Positions 25,844-35,085 of a stretch of 45,886 nucleotides of DNA are shown here, piece by piece (the first letter of the stretch is position 1; every line of letters begins with the position of its first letter). The stretch lies in NCBI GenBank assembly GCA_025350905.1, contig JANXWY010000139.1, positions 1 through 45,886 on the forward strand, in the 5' to 3' direction. The stretch is from Verrucomicrobiota bacterium. GTDB lineage: Bacteria > Verrucomicrobiota > Verrucomicrobiia > Limisphaerales > JADLHS01. Made by a program: the position numbers and the translations under genes. The notes under the pieces were generated by a model. It saw only the letters and a list, made by a program, of their open reading frames with translations. It ran no database searches and was not told the DNA's origin.

Positions 25844-25989
25844 GTGGCGGTCAACCCGGGTGGTAGGAGTGTTCGCGCTGCGAACACTCTGCCCGCGCAG
25901 AGCGGGCGGAACGTGCGGTGACTCGGGCGTGCCGCTGGACGCGGCACGACGGCTCGCAGCGCGAGCCGTTCTACCACACTGACCGCCAC
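25844..25989. repeat. Second cloverleaf-like repeat, four hairpins
   Basis: Outer stems GTGGCGGTCA (25844-25853) / TGACCGCCAC (25980-25989) and GTGGTAG (25860-25866) / CTACCAC (25971-25977) enclose four short-loop hairpins: GTGTTCGC/GCGAACAC (25869-25887), GCCCGC/GCGGGC (25891-25907), CGTGCCGC/GCGGCACG (25928-25948) and GGCTCGC/GCGAGCC (25951-25967). It shares the layout, but not the sequence, of 21924-22044. Confidence 0.85.
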
Positions 25990-26083
25990 TTCCAGTCGCA
26001 CCCGCCCGACCTCCGCCGCCAAGCCGTTCGGTAAGCGCCGGCGGCCGAGCGAATCGGAGTATGGGTGGAAAAAGTCTTCCAGA

Positions 26084-26200
26084 AAAAGCCGAAGCCGCGT
26101 ATCGAGCCCTGTCTAAACTTTGGCCTCGGATTCGTTGAACCCGGGAATGCAATCAAGCCACCGTTGCCCCTTGGTTAACAGCATTCCTTCAGCTGTTGGG
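26084..26200. repeat. Direct repeat copy B (117 bp)
   Basis: This is the counterpart of 24491-24607 in the same orientation, with the conserved GGAATGC (26144-26150) / GCATTCC (26181-26187) pair and diverged middle. It ends 7 bp before the stop of the minus-strand gene at 26207, just as copy A sits at the stop of the 24596 gene. Confidence 0.8.
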
Positions 26201-26206
26201 TCGCCT

Positions 26207-26599
26207 TCATGGATGATTTGTTCTCCAATACTCCATATGGCTGGCAATCGAACACGCCGGCAACTCACCAACGCGCCCGATGGTGTATACCCCGCCATCA
26301 GGACATGCCAGCGGGAGGCGGGCTCGGATGAAATAGGGACGAAGGTCATCCCAGGTCGGGGCGTGGTTTGTCGCCTGGTCGTACTTCAAAGCCCATTGCA
26401 CTTTCGCGCCGTCAATCTGACGCAGTTGATTGAGGCACGAATTCTTTGCGGTCACCACGCGAGAACGGGCAAAGTTGGGGATCGCGATAGCCAGGAGCAG
26501 ACCCATGATCGCAATCCCGCCGATCACGATTCTTGTCGCTTGTGACCTGCAGGCGGACCGACACTGACAGTGGGATGAGCGATTGGGAAGGACAGTCAT
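26207..26599 (-). CDS. Pseudopilin-like protein
   Basis: This is a 130-residue protein. After an unusual Cys/Arg-rich N-terminus (NRSSHCQCRSACRSQATR) comes a hydrophobic helix IVIGGIAIMGLLLAIAIPNFARSRVVTAKNSCLNQLRQIDGAKVQWALKY. This is the helix-plus-globular pattern of verrucomicrobial pseudopilins, with the later PTWDDLRPYF, LACPDGGVYTIGRVGELPACS segment typical of that subgroup. The usual G-F-T-L-I-E cleavage site is absent and no Glu follows the cleavage point, so normal prepilin processing is doubtful. It could be a degenerate or membrane-retained relative. Confidence 0.72.
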   Translation of the reverse strand: MTVLPNRSSHCQCRSACRSQATRIVIGGIAIMGLLLAIAIPNFARSRVVTAKNSCLNQLRQIDGAKVQWALKYDQATNHAPTWDDLRPYFIRARLPLACPDGGVYTIGRVGELPACSIASHMEYWRTNHP

Positions 26600-26918
26600 G
26601 GGGTTATTGCGGTTGCGCCAAATTTGTGGGCGAGGTGTTGCATGATGTGTCGGAGTCAGGTTGCACGAGAAGGCGCAGTTCCCCGCTGTCGTGCCAGGGC
26701 GAGCGGCTCTCGTACGCCACGGTGATCACCAGCCCCTTGGGATTGTCTTGGCGCAGCGGCGCATGGCTGCCCGGCCAATCGCTGGCTTAGGCCAGCACCG
26801 AACTGCAATCGGCTGCGGTTCATACCTATTTCAGGTTCACCCGGCCATCGACGAGGATCCGCCAGCCGTCGAAAAACTGCTCCCGCCGCTCCGGTTAATG
26901 CAGTCGGCTTCGTCGTGG
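26600..26918 (-). other. Intergenic region with possible decayed coding fragment
   Basis: No intact gene is seen. On the minus strand, two stop-bounded pieces read like protein: EQFFDGWRILVDGRVNLK (ending near 26825) and, further down, ASDWPGSHAPLRQDNPKGLV then ITVAYESRSPWHDSGELRLL. They have no start codon and are separated by stops. They may be remnants of one eroded gene. No family is recognised. Confidence 0.3.
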
Positions 26919-29900
26919 TCAGCGCGCTGTGAACTGCTTGAGTTCAAACGGTGCAAACAACCCATAACCCACTGTGGAGTAATTCGCCCCCGGCGGCGGG
27001 CCGGGATTCGGGCCCACTTGAAACGCACTGGGCCAGGCCGCGCCGAGCGCCGGGTTGCCGTGATGCGGCCCGAGCGTGTTCTTCAACGTGCCGATGACGG
27101 TGACTTCGATGTTGTTTTCGCCGCGCTGGAGGCGTTGCGTCACGTCGCACTCCCACGGCGGCGCGTCAATGTAGCCCGCCAGTTTGCCGTTCACGGTCAC
27201 CTTTGCCACGCTGCCAAGCCACCGCGGCAGGGCAACGACATATTTGCCATCCGCTTTCCCGAGATCGTAGCGTTGCTGGTAGGCGACGCCTGCGCTGTAA
27301 AAAGGCTGCCCTTGTTCATTCCACTTACCCAAAGCGAGCGGCAGGTCCGCGGCAAGCACGAAGCCAGATTCGACGGGCTGGAGCGTGAAGTCGCCGAGCA
27401 GGTAGGCGGGTTCGAGTTCGTGGTAGATCGTGAAGGGCGAGGCTTTGATCGTGACGATGTTCTCGCCGGCATGCGCCACGGCCGCGAGCGGAATCTTGCC
27501 GAAGGCCTTGTCTAGCCACCAGTCGCCGCGTTTGACTCTCACGCGTTGGCCGTTACAGGTGATCGTGTAGAGGTCCGGGCGCTCGATAACGATGACGAGG
27601 TTCTTGGGCACGGCGCTCGCAACCGTGAATTTGTAACTCGCCGTGAAGCCGCTGTCGGGCGCGAACTTTTTTGTTATCAACTCATCCTTGAATTGCACGG
27701 CACTGTCCCACGGATTGCGCGGCAGCCCGTTTTTCTGGAACGCCAACTGGCCCGCCGGATAGAAATACCAGTTGGTCTTCGTCTCGCCGCCGGCGGTGAT
27801 ATCCACATAGTCGAGCGTGAGGACGTTGGGTTCAAGGCGGCGGACCAAGGTGGGGCCGATCGCTGGCAACACGACCACGGTCTCACTCGGAGCCGAGGGG
27901 GTTGGTTTGCCCGGTTTGTCCGACAGCACGAGCAGCAAGCTGCCGGAAGGCGGCAGCTTGAAACTGGCCGTCACACCGGATGGAGACTGGCCGAAGGGAT
28001 AGGGCTTAACTTTGCCCATGTAGGGATCCAATTGCTCAATGCCGTGGAGTGTGGACGAAATCTCACCCGCCGATGGCGACTCGATGCTGGTGTTCACCAG
28101 GAAGAGCAACTGGCCATCCGCGATTTGACGGCGCATGTGGAAGAGAATGCCGCGGTCGTCCGCCGCCCGACGAATTTGGAATTCGTCACTTCGGTTCCAT
28201 TGCCCCAACACGGCGACGGCGTTTTCAACTTTTGCCGTCACCCAGCCCGGTTCGTTCACACCGGCTGCGACCCGCGATGACTCGAGGCCGTTCAGCCGCG
28301 ACGGCGCTTCTCCGAAGCAGACAACTTTGCCGCCTGCGCCGAGGAATTGTTCGCCGAGGTCCGCGACCCGTGAGTCGAGATTCTCGGTGTGCGGCGGCAG
28401 GACGACCACATCGTAATCGCGCTGGCCGACGCGAAACTGGTGGCCAATCACCGAGCCGTGTCGGGCAATCACGTCCTCACAGCCGAGGTCGTATTCGATC
28501 TGCGCCGCTTCGAGCGCCAGCAACAGCTGGAAAAAGGAATCGCCGATCTCCTTGAGCTTGGCTTCGTTGCCCTGATACATCCAAGCGGTCGTCGTGGGTT
28601 CGAGCACCAGAATCCGGTTGATTTGTTCGCCTTGCGTCAGCGCCGCGGAAAGTCGCGCGAGGTATTCGGCCGAGACGTGATAGGCGTCCCACCACGGCTC
28701 GTGATACGAGAAGGACTGCGGGTGGTCGCGTTTGCGGGCGCCGCGGAGGGTGACGTAATCGAGATGCTGGTTGAGGGTGTTGACGCCCAGGACTTCGAGC
28801 CAGTCGCCGATGCGTTTCATGTCCTCGAAGCGCAAGTCCCAGCCGCCGGCGCCATAAACTTCGACGAGCGTGCGGCGACCAAACTGGTTGGCGAGGCTGG
28901 AGATTTCGCGGCAGGAACGCACGTTGCCGAACTGGGCGTGCGTGTTCTCCTCATACCGGTTCATGAGGATGTCAATGCCCGGACGCTGTTGCCAGGCCGC
29001 CATCGCCATGTTGTCCGGGACGCCGTTGCAGCGCGGCCAATCGTGTTCCCAGTAATGCCCGGTAAATTCGAGGTTATTTTTCGCGCAGTAATCGAAATAG
29101 GGCTTGCCCCAGCGCTCAATGAACAGGTCGAGCAACGTCTGATAATAATTGTGCCGGACGCGTTTCCAGTCCCCGACTTCGACTTTCAAGCTGGGCAAAT
29201 TATCGATTAATTCGTAACCCCAGCGCTTCTGAAATTGCGCGGGCAAATCCTCCGTCCACGGCAACCCGCCCGCGGGCGTTAGCTCCGGCTCATCCGTGAA
29301 GGAGCCGGGAATGCGTTTTCCGAACTCGTTGCCGAAATGTTTGCGATAGGCTTCCAGCGTGACCTCCAGGAATTTCTCCGTCACGCCGGGATACAGCAAA
29401 TCCACGTAGCAACGATCGGCGTTCCAGGGCGAATTGCCGGCGCGCAGTGCCGACGCGGTGAGATAGCGGCCTTCGCCAGCTGATTCGCCGGTCTTCACCT
29501 TGGCGGTGACATTTTCGGCGACGCCGTCTTTAAGGAGAAAAACCGCGAGCAGATTGGTGTCCCACGCCGGCGGCAATTTGCTTTCGGCCAGCTTCAAGCC
29601 GCGGCCGCGCGACTCGGGCATCAGTTCCGGCACCCAGCCGCCGGCAAAGCCAGAGGGATAAGAATTCTCGTCATAAATCCAGACGTTCATGTCGAGCCGC
29701 CGGGCTTCGTCCAGCGCGACTTTCCAAAGGTGAAACCAGCGTTTGCTCAAATACGGCGTCATCAAGCCCGGGCGCGGGTGCACCCAGACTTGTTGCACCT
29801 TTTGGACGGCGAGGTCACGCAGCGTGGAACGAATCTGCTCGTCGGTCAGCAGATCGTTCCAGACCCACAGCGGACCGGTGCTGTATTCGCGCGGTGGCTG

Positions 29901-30008
29901 CTTGAAGATTTTTTTGACGTGCGCCGAATCAACCGCGGACGCGGAAGCCAGCCCACCCAGTAACAATAAAAGAAACCCGGACCGGAATGAGAGTGGGAGC
30001 ATTTTCAT
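26919..30008 (-). CDS. Glycosyl hydrolase, alpha-L-rhamnosidase-like (GH106 group)
   Basis: This is a 1029-residue exported protein with a signal peptide (LPLSFRSGFLLLLLGGLASASA). The start of the mature part, FKQPPREYSTGPLWVWNDLLTDEQIRSTLRDLAVQKVQQVWVHPRPGL, and the motif WIYDENSYPSGFAGG are hallmarks of the GH106-like TIM barrel group. ITGSFTDEPEL-like and EFTGHYWEHDW segments supply candidate acidic residues. The C-terminal third has beta-sandwich domains ending in a GH2-like sugar-binding jelly roll (WLGSVAKVTVNGKLAGYIDAPPWECDVTQRLQRGENNIEVTVIGTLKNTLGPHHG). GH106 enzymes remove alpha-L-rhamnose. It is transcribed opposite to the other glycan genes. Confidence 0.86.
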   Translation of the reverse strand: MKMLPLSFRSGFLLLLLGGLASASAVDSAHVKKIFKQPPREYSTGPLWVWNDLLTDEQIRSTLRDLAVQKVQQVWVHPRPGLMTPYLSKRWFHLWKVALDEARRLDMNVWIYDENSYPSGFAGGWVPELMPESRGRGLKLAESKLPPAWDTNLLAVFLLKDGVAENVTAKVKTGESAGEGRYLTASALRAGNSPWNADRCYVDLLYPGVTEKFLEVTLEAYRKHFGNEFGKRIPGSFTDEPELTPAGGLPWTEDLPAQFQKRWGYELIDNLPSLKVEVGDWKRVRHNYYQTLLDLFIERWGKPYFDYCAKNNLEFTGHYWEHDWPRCNGVPDNMAMAAWQQRPGIDILMNRYEENTHAQFGNVRSCREISSLANQFGRRTLVEVYGAGGWDLRFEDMKRIGDWLEVLGVNTLNQHLDYVTLRGARKRDHPQSFSYHEPWWDAYHVSAEYLARLSAALTQGEQINRILVLEPTTTAWMYQGNEAKLKEIGDSFFQLLLALEAAQIEYDLGCEDVIARHGSVIGHQFRVGQRDYDVVVLPPHTENLDSRVADLGEQFLGAGGKVVCFGEAPSRLNGLESSRVAAGVNEPGWVTAKVENAVAVLGQWNRSDEFQIRRAADDRGILFHMRRQIADGQLLFLVNTSIESPSAGEISSTLHGIEQLDPYMGKVKPYPFGQSPSGVTASFKLPPSGSLLLVLSDKPGKPTPSAPSETVVVLPAIGPTLVRRLEPNVLTLDYVDITAGGETKTNWYFYPAGQLAFQKNGLPRNPWDSAVQFKDELITKKFAPDSGFTASYKFTVASAVPKNLVIVIERPDLYTITCNGQRVRVKRGDWWLDKAFGKIPLAAVAHAGENIVTIKASPFTIYHELEPAYLLGDFTLQPVESGFVLAADLPLALGKWNEQGQPFYSAGVAYQQRYDLGKADGKYVVALPRWLGSVAKVTVNGKLAGYIDAPPWECDVTQRLQRGENNIEVTVIGTLKNTLGPHHGNPALGAAWPSAFQVGPNPGPPPGANYSTVGYGLFAPFELKQFTAR

Positions 30009-30237
30009 AAGAGTGCCTTGACTGAATACAGACTATAATTAGAAAGCTAAGTCAAAGGCTTTTTGCAGCGGAGCAAAAACGAGACTCCCGCCGCTTTCCG
30101 AACAAGGTGCGGTGACGCGGATGATTTTCCACCTCGGCCCACGACGGCGCCTCAGATTTGCGAGTCGGTTGCAACTGGCCTTAGTCCGCCCAGCCTGGAG
30201 CTTGACGCTCGATCCGGCCGACCTAGACTCGCAGCTA

Positions 30238-32334
30238 ATGAATGTACCGGCGTGCCGATTTCTCCTTTGCCTGCACTGCGCCTTCTTCGCTCTCATCGGA
30301 TGCACCCGCGTTTTTGCTGAGGATCAAACGCTCTTCGATTTTGTCGGCGCGCCCCGCTTTCCCGGAGTCACCACCACCGACGCCGCCGTTGCGGTCGTGA
30401 AGGCGGGCACCGCCACAGCGTTACGCGTTACCACCGGGACGAATCAGCCCTGGCCCGGCATCACGCTCCCCGCGCCCAACGGGCATTGGGATTTGTCGCG
30501 ATTCGCCGAGGTGTTGGTGACGGTGAAAAATGTCGGCCCGAACCGGGGCACGCTCAATTGCCGCGTGGACAACCCGGGCGCCGATGGCACGAAGAATTGC
30601 GTCAATGGCTCGCTCACGCTCAACCCTGGCCAAAGGGATACGTTGCGGGTTGCCCTGCGGCGCACGAGCGACGACCAATTGAGCGGAAAGCTGTTCGGTT
30701 TGCGGGGCTATCCGGTGGTGGCGGGCGGCCTGGGAACCATCAAGCCCACGAACATCACCCAGATTCTCTTGTTCGTGAGCCAACCGAAAGAGCGCTACGT
30801 CTTCGAGGTGGGCGACGTCCGTGCCACCGGCGACTACACCGCGCCGACGGCGTGGATCACCGATGCCGACCCATTCTTTCCCTTCATTGACACTTTTGGC
30901 CAATACAAGCACAAGGACTGGCCCGGAAAGATACATTCGTTGACCGACCTGCAACTGCAGCGGGAGCTGGAGGCCAAGGAACTCGCCGCGCAGCCGGGCC
31001 CGAAAGATTGGGACAAGTATGGCGGTTGGGCCGAGGGGCCCCAGCTCCGCGCCACCGGTTTTTTCCGCACAGAGAAGTACCGTGGCAAGTGGTGGCTGGT
31101 GGATCCCGACGGGCGACTGTTCTTCTCGCATGGTATTGATTGCGTACGGATGATTGACACCACGCCCATCGAAGAGCGCGCGAACTGGTTCGAAAACTTT
31201 CCGGGCCTCCAACCGGAATTCAAGGAGTTTCTCGGCAACGGCCACGCGCTGAAGGGGCATTACGCCGGCCGGGCGCCGCAGTGCTTTGCCTTCGCTGCCG
31301 CCAATCTGAAGCGCAAATACGGCGCGGACTGGCAGCCGACCTATGCTGCGATCACTCACCAACGCCTGCGGAGTTGGGGGCTTAACACCATCGGGAACTG
31401 GTCCGACGCGGGCGTCTGCCGCCAGCGTCGCACGGCCTACACGGACAGCCTTGGCTCCGAAGGCGCCCGGATGATCGAGGGCAGCGAAGGTTATTGGGGC
31501 AAATTCCCGGACGTGTTCGATCCCAGTTTTTCCAACGGCTTACATCGCGCGATGCAAGCCAAGCGGAGCGGCAGTGCCAATGATCCGTGGTGCCTCGGTT
31601 ACTTCTCCGACAACGAAATGTCCTGGGGCAATGAAACTTCGCTGGCCCTCGGCGCGCTCAAGTCGCCGGCGGATCAGGCGGCAAAGCTCGAGTTCCTCAC
31701 CGACCTGAAGGCGAAATATGGTGACATCATAAACCTGAACACCGCATGGGGCACGGAGCACTCTACTTGGGCGGCCTTGGGCGAAAGTCGCACCGCCCCG
31801 GATCCGGGCAAGGCGCGGGCCGACCTGACCGCATTTTATACGAAGTCTGCCGAAACCTATTTCCGTATGGTGCGTGATGCGATTCATGCCGTGGCGCCGC
31901 ACCAGCTTTACCTGGGTTGCCGTTTTGCCTGGGTGAATGATTGGGCCGATCGGGCGGCGGCCAGATATTGTGATGTCATCAGCTACAACCTGTACCAGCG
32001 CGGCGTGGCCGATTTCCAAAATCCGAGCCATGACAAACCGTTGCTCATCGGTGAATTTCACCTGGGCGCGCGCGACCGCGGCTTGTTCCACCCCGGACTC
32101 GTCCCGGTGGAGAACCAAACCGCCCGGGCTCAAGCTTACAAGGACTACGTGCTCGGCGCGCTCAAACATCCGCAGTTCGTGGGCACCCACTGGTTCCAGT
32201 GGATGGACGAGCCGACTACGGGCCGGGTGTACGACGAGGAGAACTACCAGATCGGTTTCCTCGACATCGCCGACACCCCTTACCGTGAAACCATCGCCGC
32301 CAGTCGGGAGGTCGGGGCCCAGCTTTACCGCTAG
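30238..32334 (+). CDS. Exported agarase-like glycoside hydrolase (GH50-like)
   Basis: This 698-residue protein has a signal ending in CAFFALIGCTRVFA, a plausible lipoprotein cleavage at LIGC. The N-terminal part (30-230) is a CBM-like beta-sandwich (NVGPNRGTLNCRVDNPGADG). The TIM barrel shows KYRGKWWLVDPDGRLFFSHGIDCVR, typical of GH50 beta-agarases. The acid/base Glu is probably in LGYFSDNEMSWG (near 459) and the nucleophile in PLLIGEFHLGA (near 605). I start at MNVPACR because it begins the signal peptide; the frame is open from 30112. GH50 enzymes act on agar-type galactans, and the true substrate here may differ. Confidence 0.85.
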   Translation: MNVPACRFLLCLHCAFFALIGCTRVFAEDQTLFDFVGAPRFPGVTTTDAAVAVVKAGTATALRVTTGTNQPWPGITLPAPNGHWDLSRFAEVLVTVKNVGPNRGTLNCRVDNPGADGTKNCVNGSLTLNPGQRDTLRVALRRTSDDQLSGKLFGLRGYPVVAGGLGTIKPTNITQILLFVSQPKERYVFEVGDVRATGDYTAPTAWITDADPFFPFIDTFGQYKHKDWPGKIHSLTDLQLQRELEAKELAAQPGPKDWDKYGGWAEGPQLRATGFFRTEKYRGKWWLVDPDGRLFFSHGIDCVRMIDTTPIEERANWFENFPGLQPEFKEFLGNGHALKGHYAGRAPQCFAFAAANLKRKYGADWQPTYAAITHQRLRSWGLNTIGNWSDAGVCRQRRTAYTDSLGSEGARMIEGSEGYWGKFPDVFDPSFSNGLHRAMQAKRSGSANDPWCLGYFSDNEMSWGNETSLALGALKSPADQAAKLEFLTDLKAKYGDIINLNTAWGTEHSTWAALGESRTAPDPGKARADLTAFYTKSAETYFRMVRDAIHAVAPHQLYLGCRFAWVNDWADRAAARYCDVISYNLYQRGVADFQNPSHDKPLLIGEFHLGARDRGLFHPGLVPVENQTARAQAYKDYVLGALKHPQFVGTHWFQWMDEPTTGRVYDEENYQIGFLDIADTPYRETIAASREVGAQLYR

Positions 32335-32690
32335 GACTTCAGTCGACGGGTGCGACCTGCGACGGGAAAGTCGGATTGACGGGGCCGCGCCGGTGTCGTC
32401 TGTGATTTCGCCATCACGAATCAGCCAACGAGCCCGATGGAATTGAATCGTGCGGCCGGAAAAATTCCATCCCATCCGGTCCCGGGTCCCGGGGCCTTCG
32501 TGAAGATTCGGTCCCGCGGCCAGGAAGTTTTTCGTCGATGGTGCTGAAGTTGCTGATAGGCGTGCGCGCCAGGCATTAAGTATGAATTCACTCCTCCTTC
32601 GCGGGTGTTCCGGCGAAGGGGCCGGTGCGGTTCGACTGGCAAATGCGTCCGGCAGGTGACTACGGGTCGGTGTGTCGATAAAGACAACCT
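32335..32690. other. Intergenic region, no gene seen
   Basis: This 356-bp gap lies between the agarase-like and kinase genes. There is no convincing open frame or RNA; it presumably contains the kinase promoter. Confidence 0.4.
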
Positions 32691-35027
32691 ATGCAGTCCG
32701 ATATTTTGGCATTATTTGGGGACCAAGCAGATTATCTGGCGTTGGTCGCGGGTGCATTGGGATTGCTCTCGCTGATTGCATTCTGGCTGCGTTCGCGGGA
32801 GATGTCGGCGACTTTGCCGCGTCTGGTATGGTTGACTTCCGTTGCCGTATTGTGTGGCGGTTGGTGGGTGGTGCAGCGCGCGGGCGAGCACGCTCGACAG
32901 GAAAGCATCGCCCAGGTCAGCGCGCTGGCGCCGACGTATGCCTATGACCTGGAACGGATGGGCCACGCACGGGTGACGACGGCGACCTCGCCTGGTGATC
33001 CGCTTTATCTGTCGCTGATCGAAGCACAGATCCAATGGGAGAAACTCAATCCAGCAGTCAACGACATCTATACGATGCGGAAGCGGGCCGATGGGACCAA
33101 CATCCTCGTGGTGGATTCGGAAACGGACTACAACCACAATGGGGACTACCAAGGGGACAACGAATCCCGAACTCCCATCGGCAAGGTCTATCCCCAGCCG
33201 TTGGAAGGACTGGAAAAAGCTTTCCACGGCGAGGCCAATTTTGACAGCAAGATTTACAGCGACGAATGGGGCACGTGGGTGAGCGCTTTCGTGCCGATGC
33301 GCGATGCCGGTGGAAAAATCGAAGCGGTTTTGGGGGTCGATTTTGATGCGCGGGCCTGGGCCAGCGCCATTGGCAAGGCCCGGCGAACCGTGATTTTCGC
33401 CACCGGGCTGCTGCTGCTCTTGATCGCGGGTGCGGGCTTGGCGATTACCCTGTTGCGTGCCGACCTCGTGCGCCGGGTGGAAGCGGAACAACGGTCCCGT
33501 CGCGCCGAAGAGCGCATGCAACTGGCCATTCAGCAAATGCCGCTGGGGTTCATCGAGTGGAATCCACAAGCGGAAGTCGTCGTGTGGAATCCGCAAGCGG
33601 AAAAAATCTTCGGATATGCCGCGGCGGAGGTGCTGGGGAAAGTCATCTTTCCCTTGATTGTGGCGCCGGGGGCGCGGGAACAGGTGGATAAGGTATGGAG
33701 GGAGGTGAGCCGCAATTCGGGTGGCACCCATAGCACCAACGAAAACGTCACCAAGGACGGGCGGCTCATCGTGTGTGAATGGTTCAACACGCCGTTGATC
33801 GGGACCGATGGAAAAGTCGCCGGGGTTTTCTCCCTGGCCCAAGAGGTCACCGAGCGGGTGAATCTGGAAAAGCATCTCCAGCAGAGCGAACGAATGAACG
33901 CGGTGGGCCAGTTGGCGGCCGGCGTCGCCCACGACTTCAATAACATCCTGACAATTATTACGGGCCACACGGGGTTGTTGCTCGCCAATCAAAACCTCCC
34001 GCCGCAATTCCGCCCGGAACTCGGTCGCATTGAAGGCGCGGCCCTCCGCGCCGCCAATCTCACCCGGCAATTGCTCGCCTTCAGCCGCAAGCAGGCGATG
34101 TTCCCGCACCCGTTGCATCTCGCCAAGATCGTGGAGAGCACCACCGCCATGCTCGCGCGGCTGCTCGGTGCGAACGTTAAATTCACCGTGCGCATCTCCG
34201 ACCACGTGCCGCCCGTTGACGCCGATCCGGCGATGATCGAGCAGGTCCTGACCAATCTGGTGCTCAATGCGCGAGATGCCCTCACCGGTGCCGGTTCGAT
34301 TACGGTCACCTTGGATGCGACGGTCCTTTCCAAGGAGACGGCTTCGCAAAATCCGGAAGTCCGCCCGGGGCTTGCCGCCTGTCTTTCCGTCTGCGACACC
34401 GGGAGCGGCATCGCGCCGGATGCTTTACCCCGCATCTTCGAGCCCTTCTTTACGACCAAGGCGACCGGGCGGGGCACCGGCCTCGGTCTCTCGGTGGTTC
34501 ACGGTATCATCCAGCAGCACAAGGGCTGGATCATCGTGGATAGCACGCCCGGCCAGGGTTCAACCTTCAGCGTTTATTTGCCGCCCACCGACCGTCCTGT
34601 GTCCGACGCGCCCCCCGGCGCCCTGGTTAAATCCCAGGTCGCGGCCACGAAAGCCTGTACCATCCTGCTGGCTGAAGATGAGGAGATGGTGCGCGAACTG
34701 GCCCGCACCACATTGCAACGCGCGGGCTATCGAGTGTTCGAAGCCAACGACGGACATGAGGCGGTCAAACTTTGGGCGCAGCACCGTAACGAGATCGACT
34801 TGCTGCTGACGGATATGGTCATGCCGAATGGGATGACGGGTTGTGAACTTTCCGAGCGCCTGTTGGCCGACCAACCCAATCTGCCGGTGATTTATTCGAG
34901 TGGCTACAGCATTGAACTCACCGCGCCCGGCTTCAACGAAAACGAGCGTCTGGTTTTTCTCCCCAAACCCTACCTGACCGGCCAATTGCTCACCGTGGTG
35001 AACCGCTGTCTGTGCCAGACCAAGTGA
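32691..35027 (+). CDS. Hybrid sensor histidine kinase/response regulator
   Basis: This is a 778-residue membrane sensor. Two membrane helices near the N-terminus (about 13-30 and 42-62) are followed by an extracytoplasmic Cache-like sensing region (about 65-220; YTMRKRADGTNILVVDSETDYNHNGDYQGDNESR, WVSAFVPMRDAGGKIEAVLGVDFDA) and a third helix (about 230-252). A PAS domain follows (265-390), then HisKA with the phosphorylated His in GVAHDFNNILTIITGHTG (near 413). HATPase is at about 510-640 (NLVLNARDAL, DTGSGIAPDALPRIFEPFFTTK, GTGLGLSVV). A C-terminal receiver has its acceptor Asp in LLLTDMVMP (near 707). It probably signals through phosphorelay to an unlinked partner. Confidence 0.93.
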   Translation: MQSDILALFGDQADYLALVAGALGLLSLIAFWLRSREMSATLPRLVWLTSVAVLCGGWWVVQRAGEHARQESIAQVSALAPTYAYDLERMGHARVTTATSPGDPLYLSLIEAQIQWEKLNPAVNDIYTMRKRADGTNILVVDSETDYNHNGDYQGDNESRTPIGKVYPQPLEGLEKAFHGEANFDSKIYSDEWGTWVSAFVPMRDAGGKIEAVLGVDFDARAWASAIGKARRTVIFATGLLLLLIAGAGLAITLLRADLVRRVEAEQRSRRAEERMQLAIQQMPLGFIEWNPQAEVVVWNPQAEKIFGYAAAEVLGKVIFPLIVAPGAREQVDKVWREVSRNSGGTHSTNENVTKDGRLIVCEWFNTPLIGTDGKVAGVFSLAQEVTERVNLEKHLQQSERMNAVGQLAAGVAHDFNNILTIITGHTGLLLANQNLPPQFRPELGRIEGAALRAANLTRQLLAFSRKQAMFPHPLHLAKIVESTTAMLARLLGANVKFTVRISDHVPPVDADPAMIEQVLTNLVLNARDALTGAGSITVTLDATVLSKETASQNPEVRPGLAACLSVCDTGSGIAPDALPRIFEPFFTTKATGRGTGLGLSVVHGIIQQHKGWIIVDSTPGQGSTFSVYLPPTDRPVSDAPPGALVKSQVAATKACTILLAEDEEMVRELARTTLQRAGYRVFEANDGHEAVKLWAQHRNEIDLLLTDMVMPNGMTGCELSERLLADQPNLPVIYSSGYSIELTAPGFNENERLVFLPKPYLTGQLLTVVNRCLCQTK

Positions 35028-35085
35028 TCGAGAGCTACGCACAACTCTCCGCCGTCGGCCCAGCGGGATGGTGCATCCGTCCGCG

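Larger units (their letters stand above)
25573..26206. other. Gene-less region carrying structured repeats
   Basis: About 630 bp has no credible gene. It holds the four-hairpin element (25844-25989) and direct repeat B (26084-26200). The left third (25573-25800) is more AT-rich and may hold the promoter of the 25572 gene. Confidence 0.5.

Noticed and set aside
24491-26200. Integron attC-like sites in the direct repeats
   Set aside because: Copy A has minus-strand GTCCAAC and GTTGAAC fitting RYYYAAC/GTTRRRY, but copy B does not keep the pair and no integrase is seen.
26661-27515. 284-codon plus-strand open frame
   Set aside because: It is the antisense shadow of the rhamnosidase-like gene, whose domains are clear on the other strand.
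32712-34349. 545-codon minus-strand open frame
   Set aside because: It is antisense to the histidine kinase; long only because of high GC.
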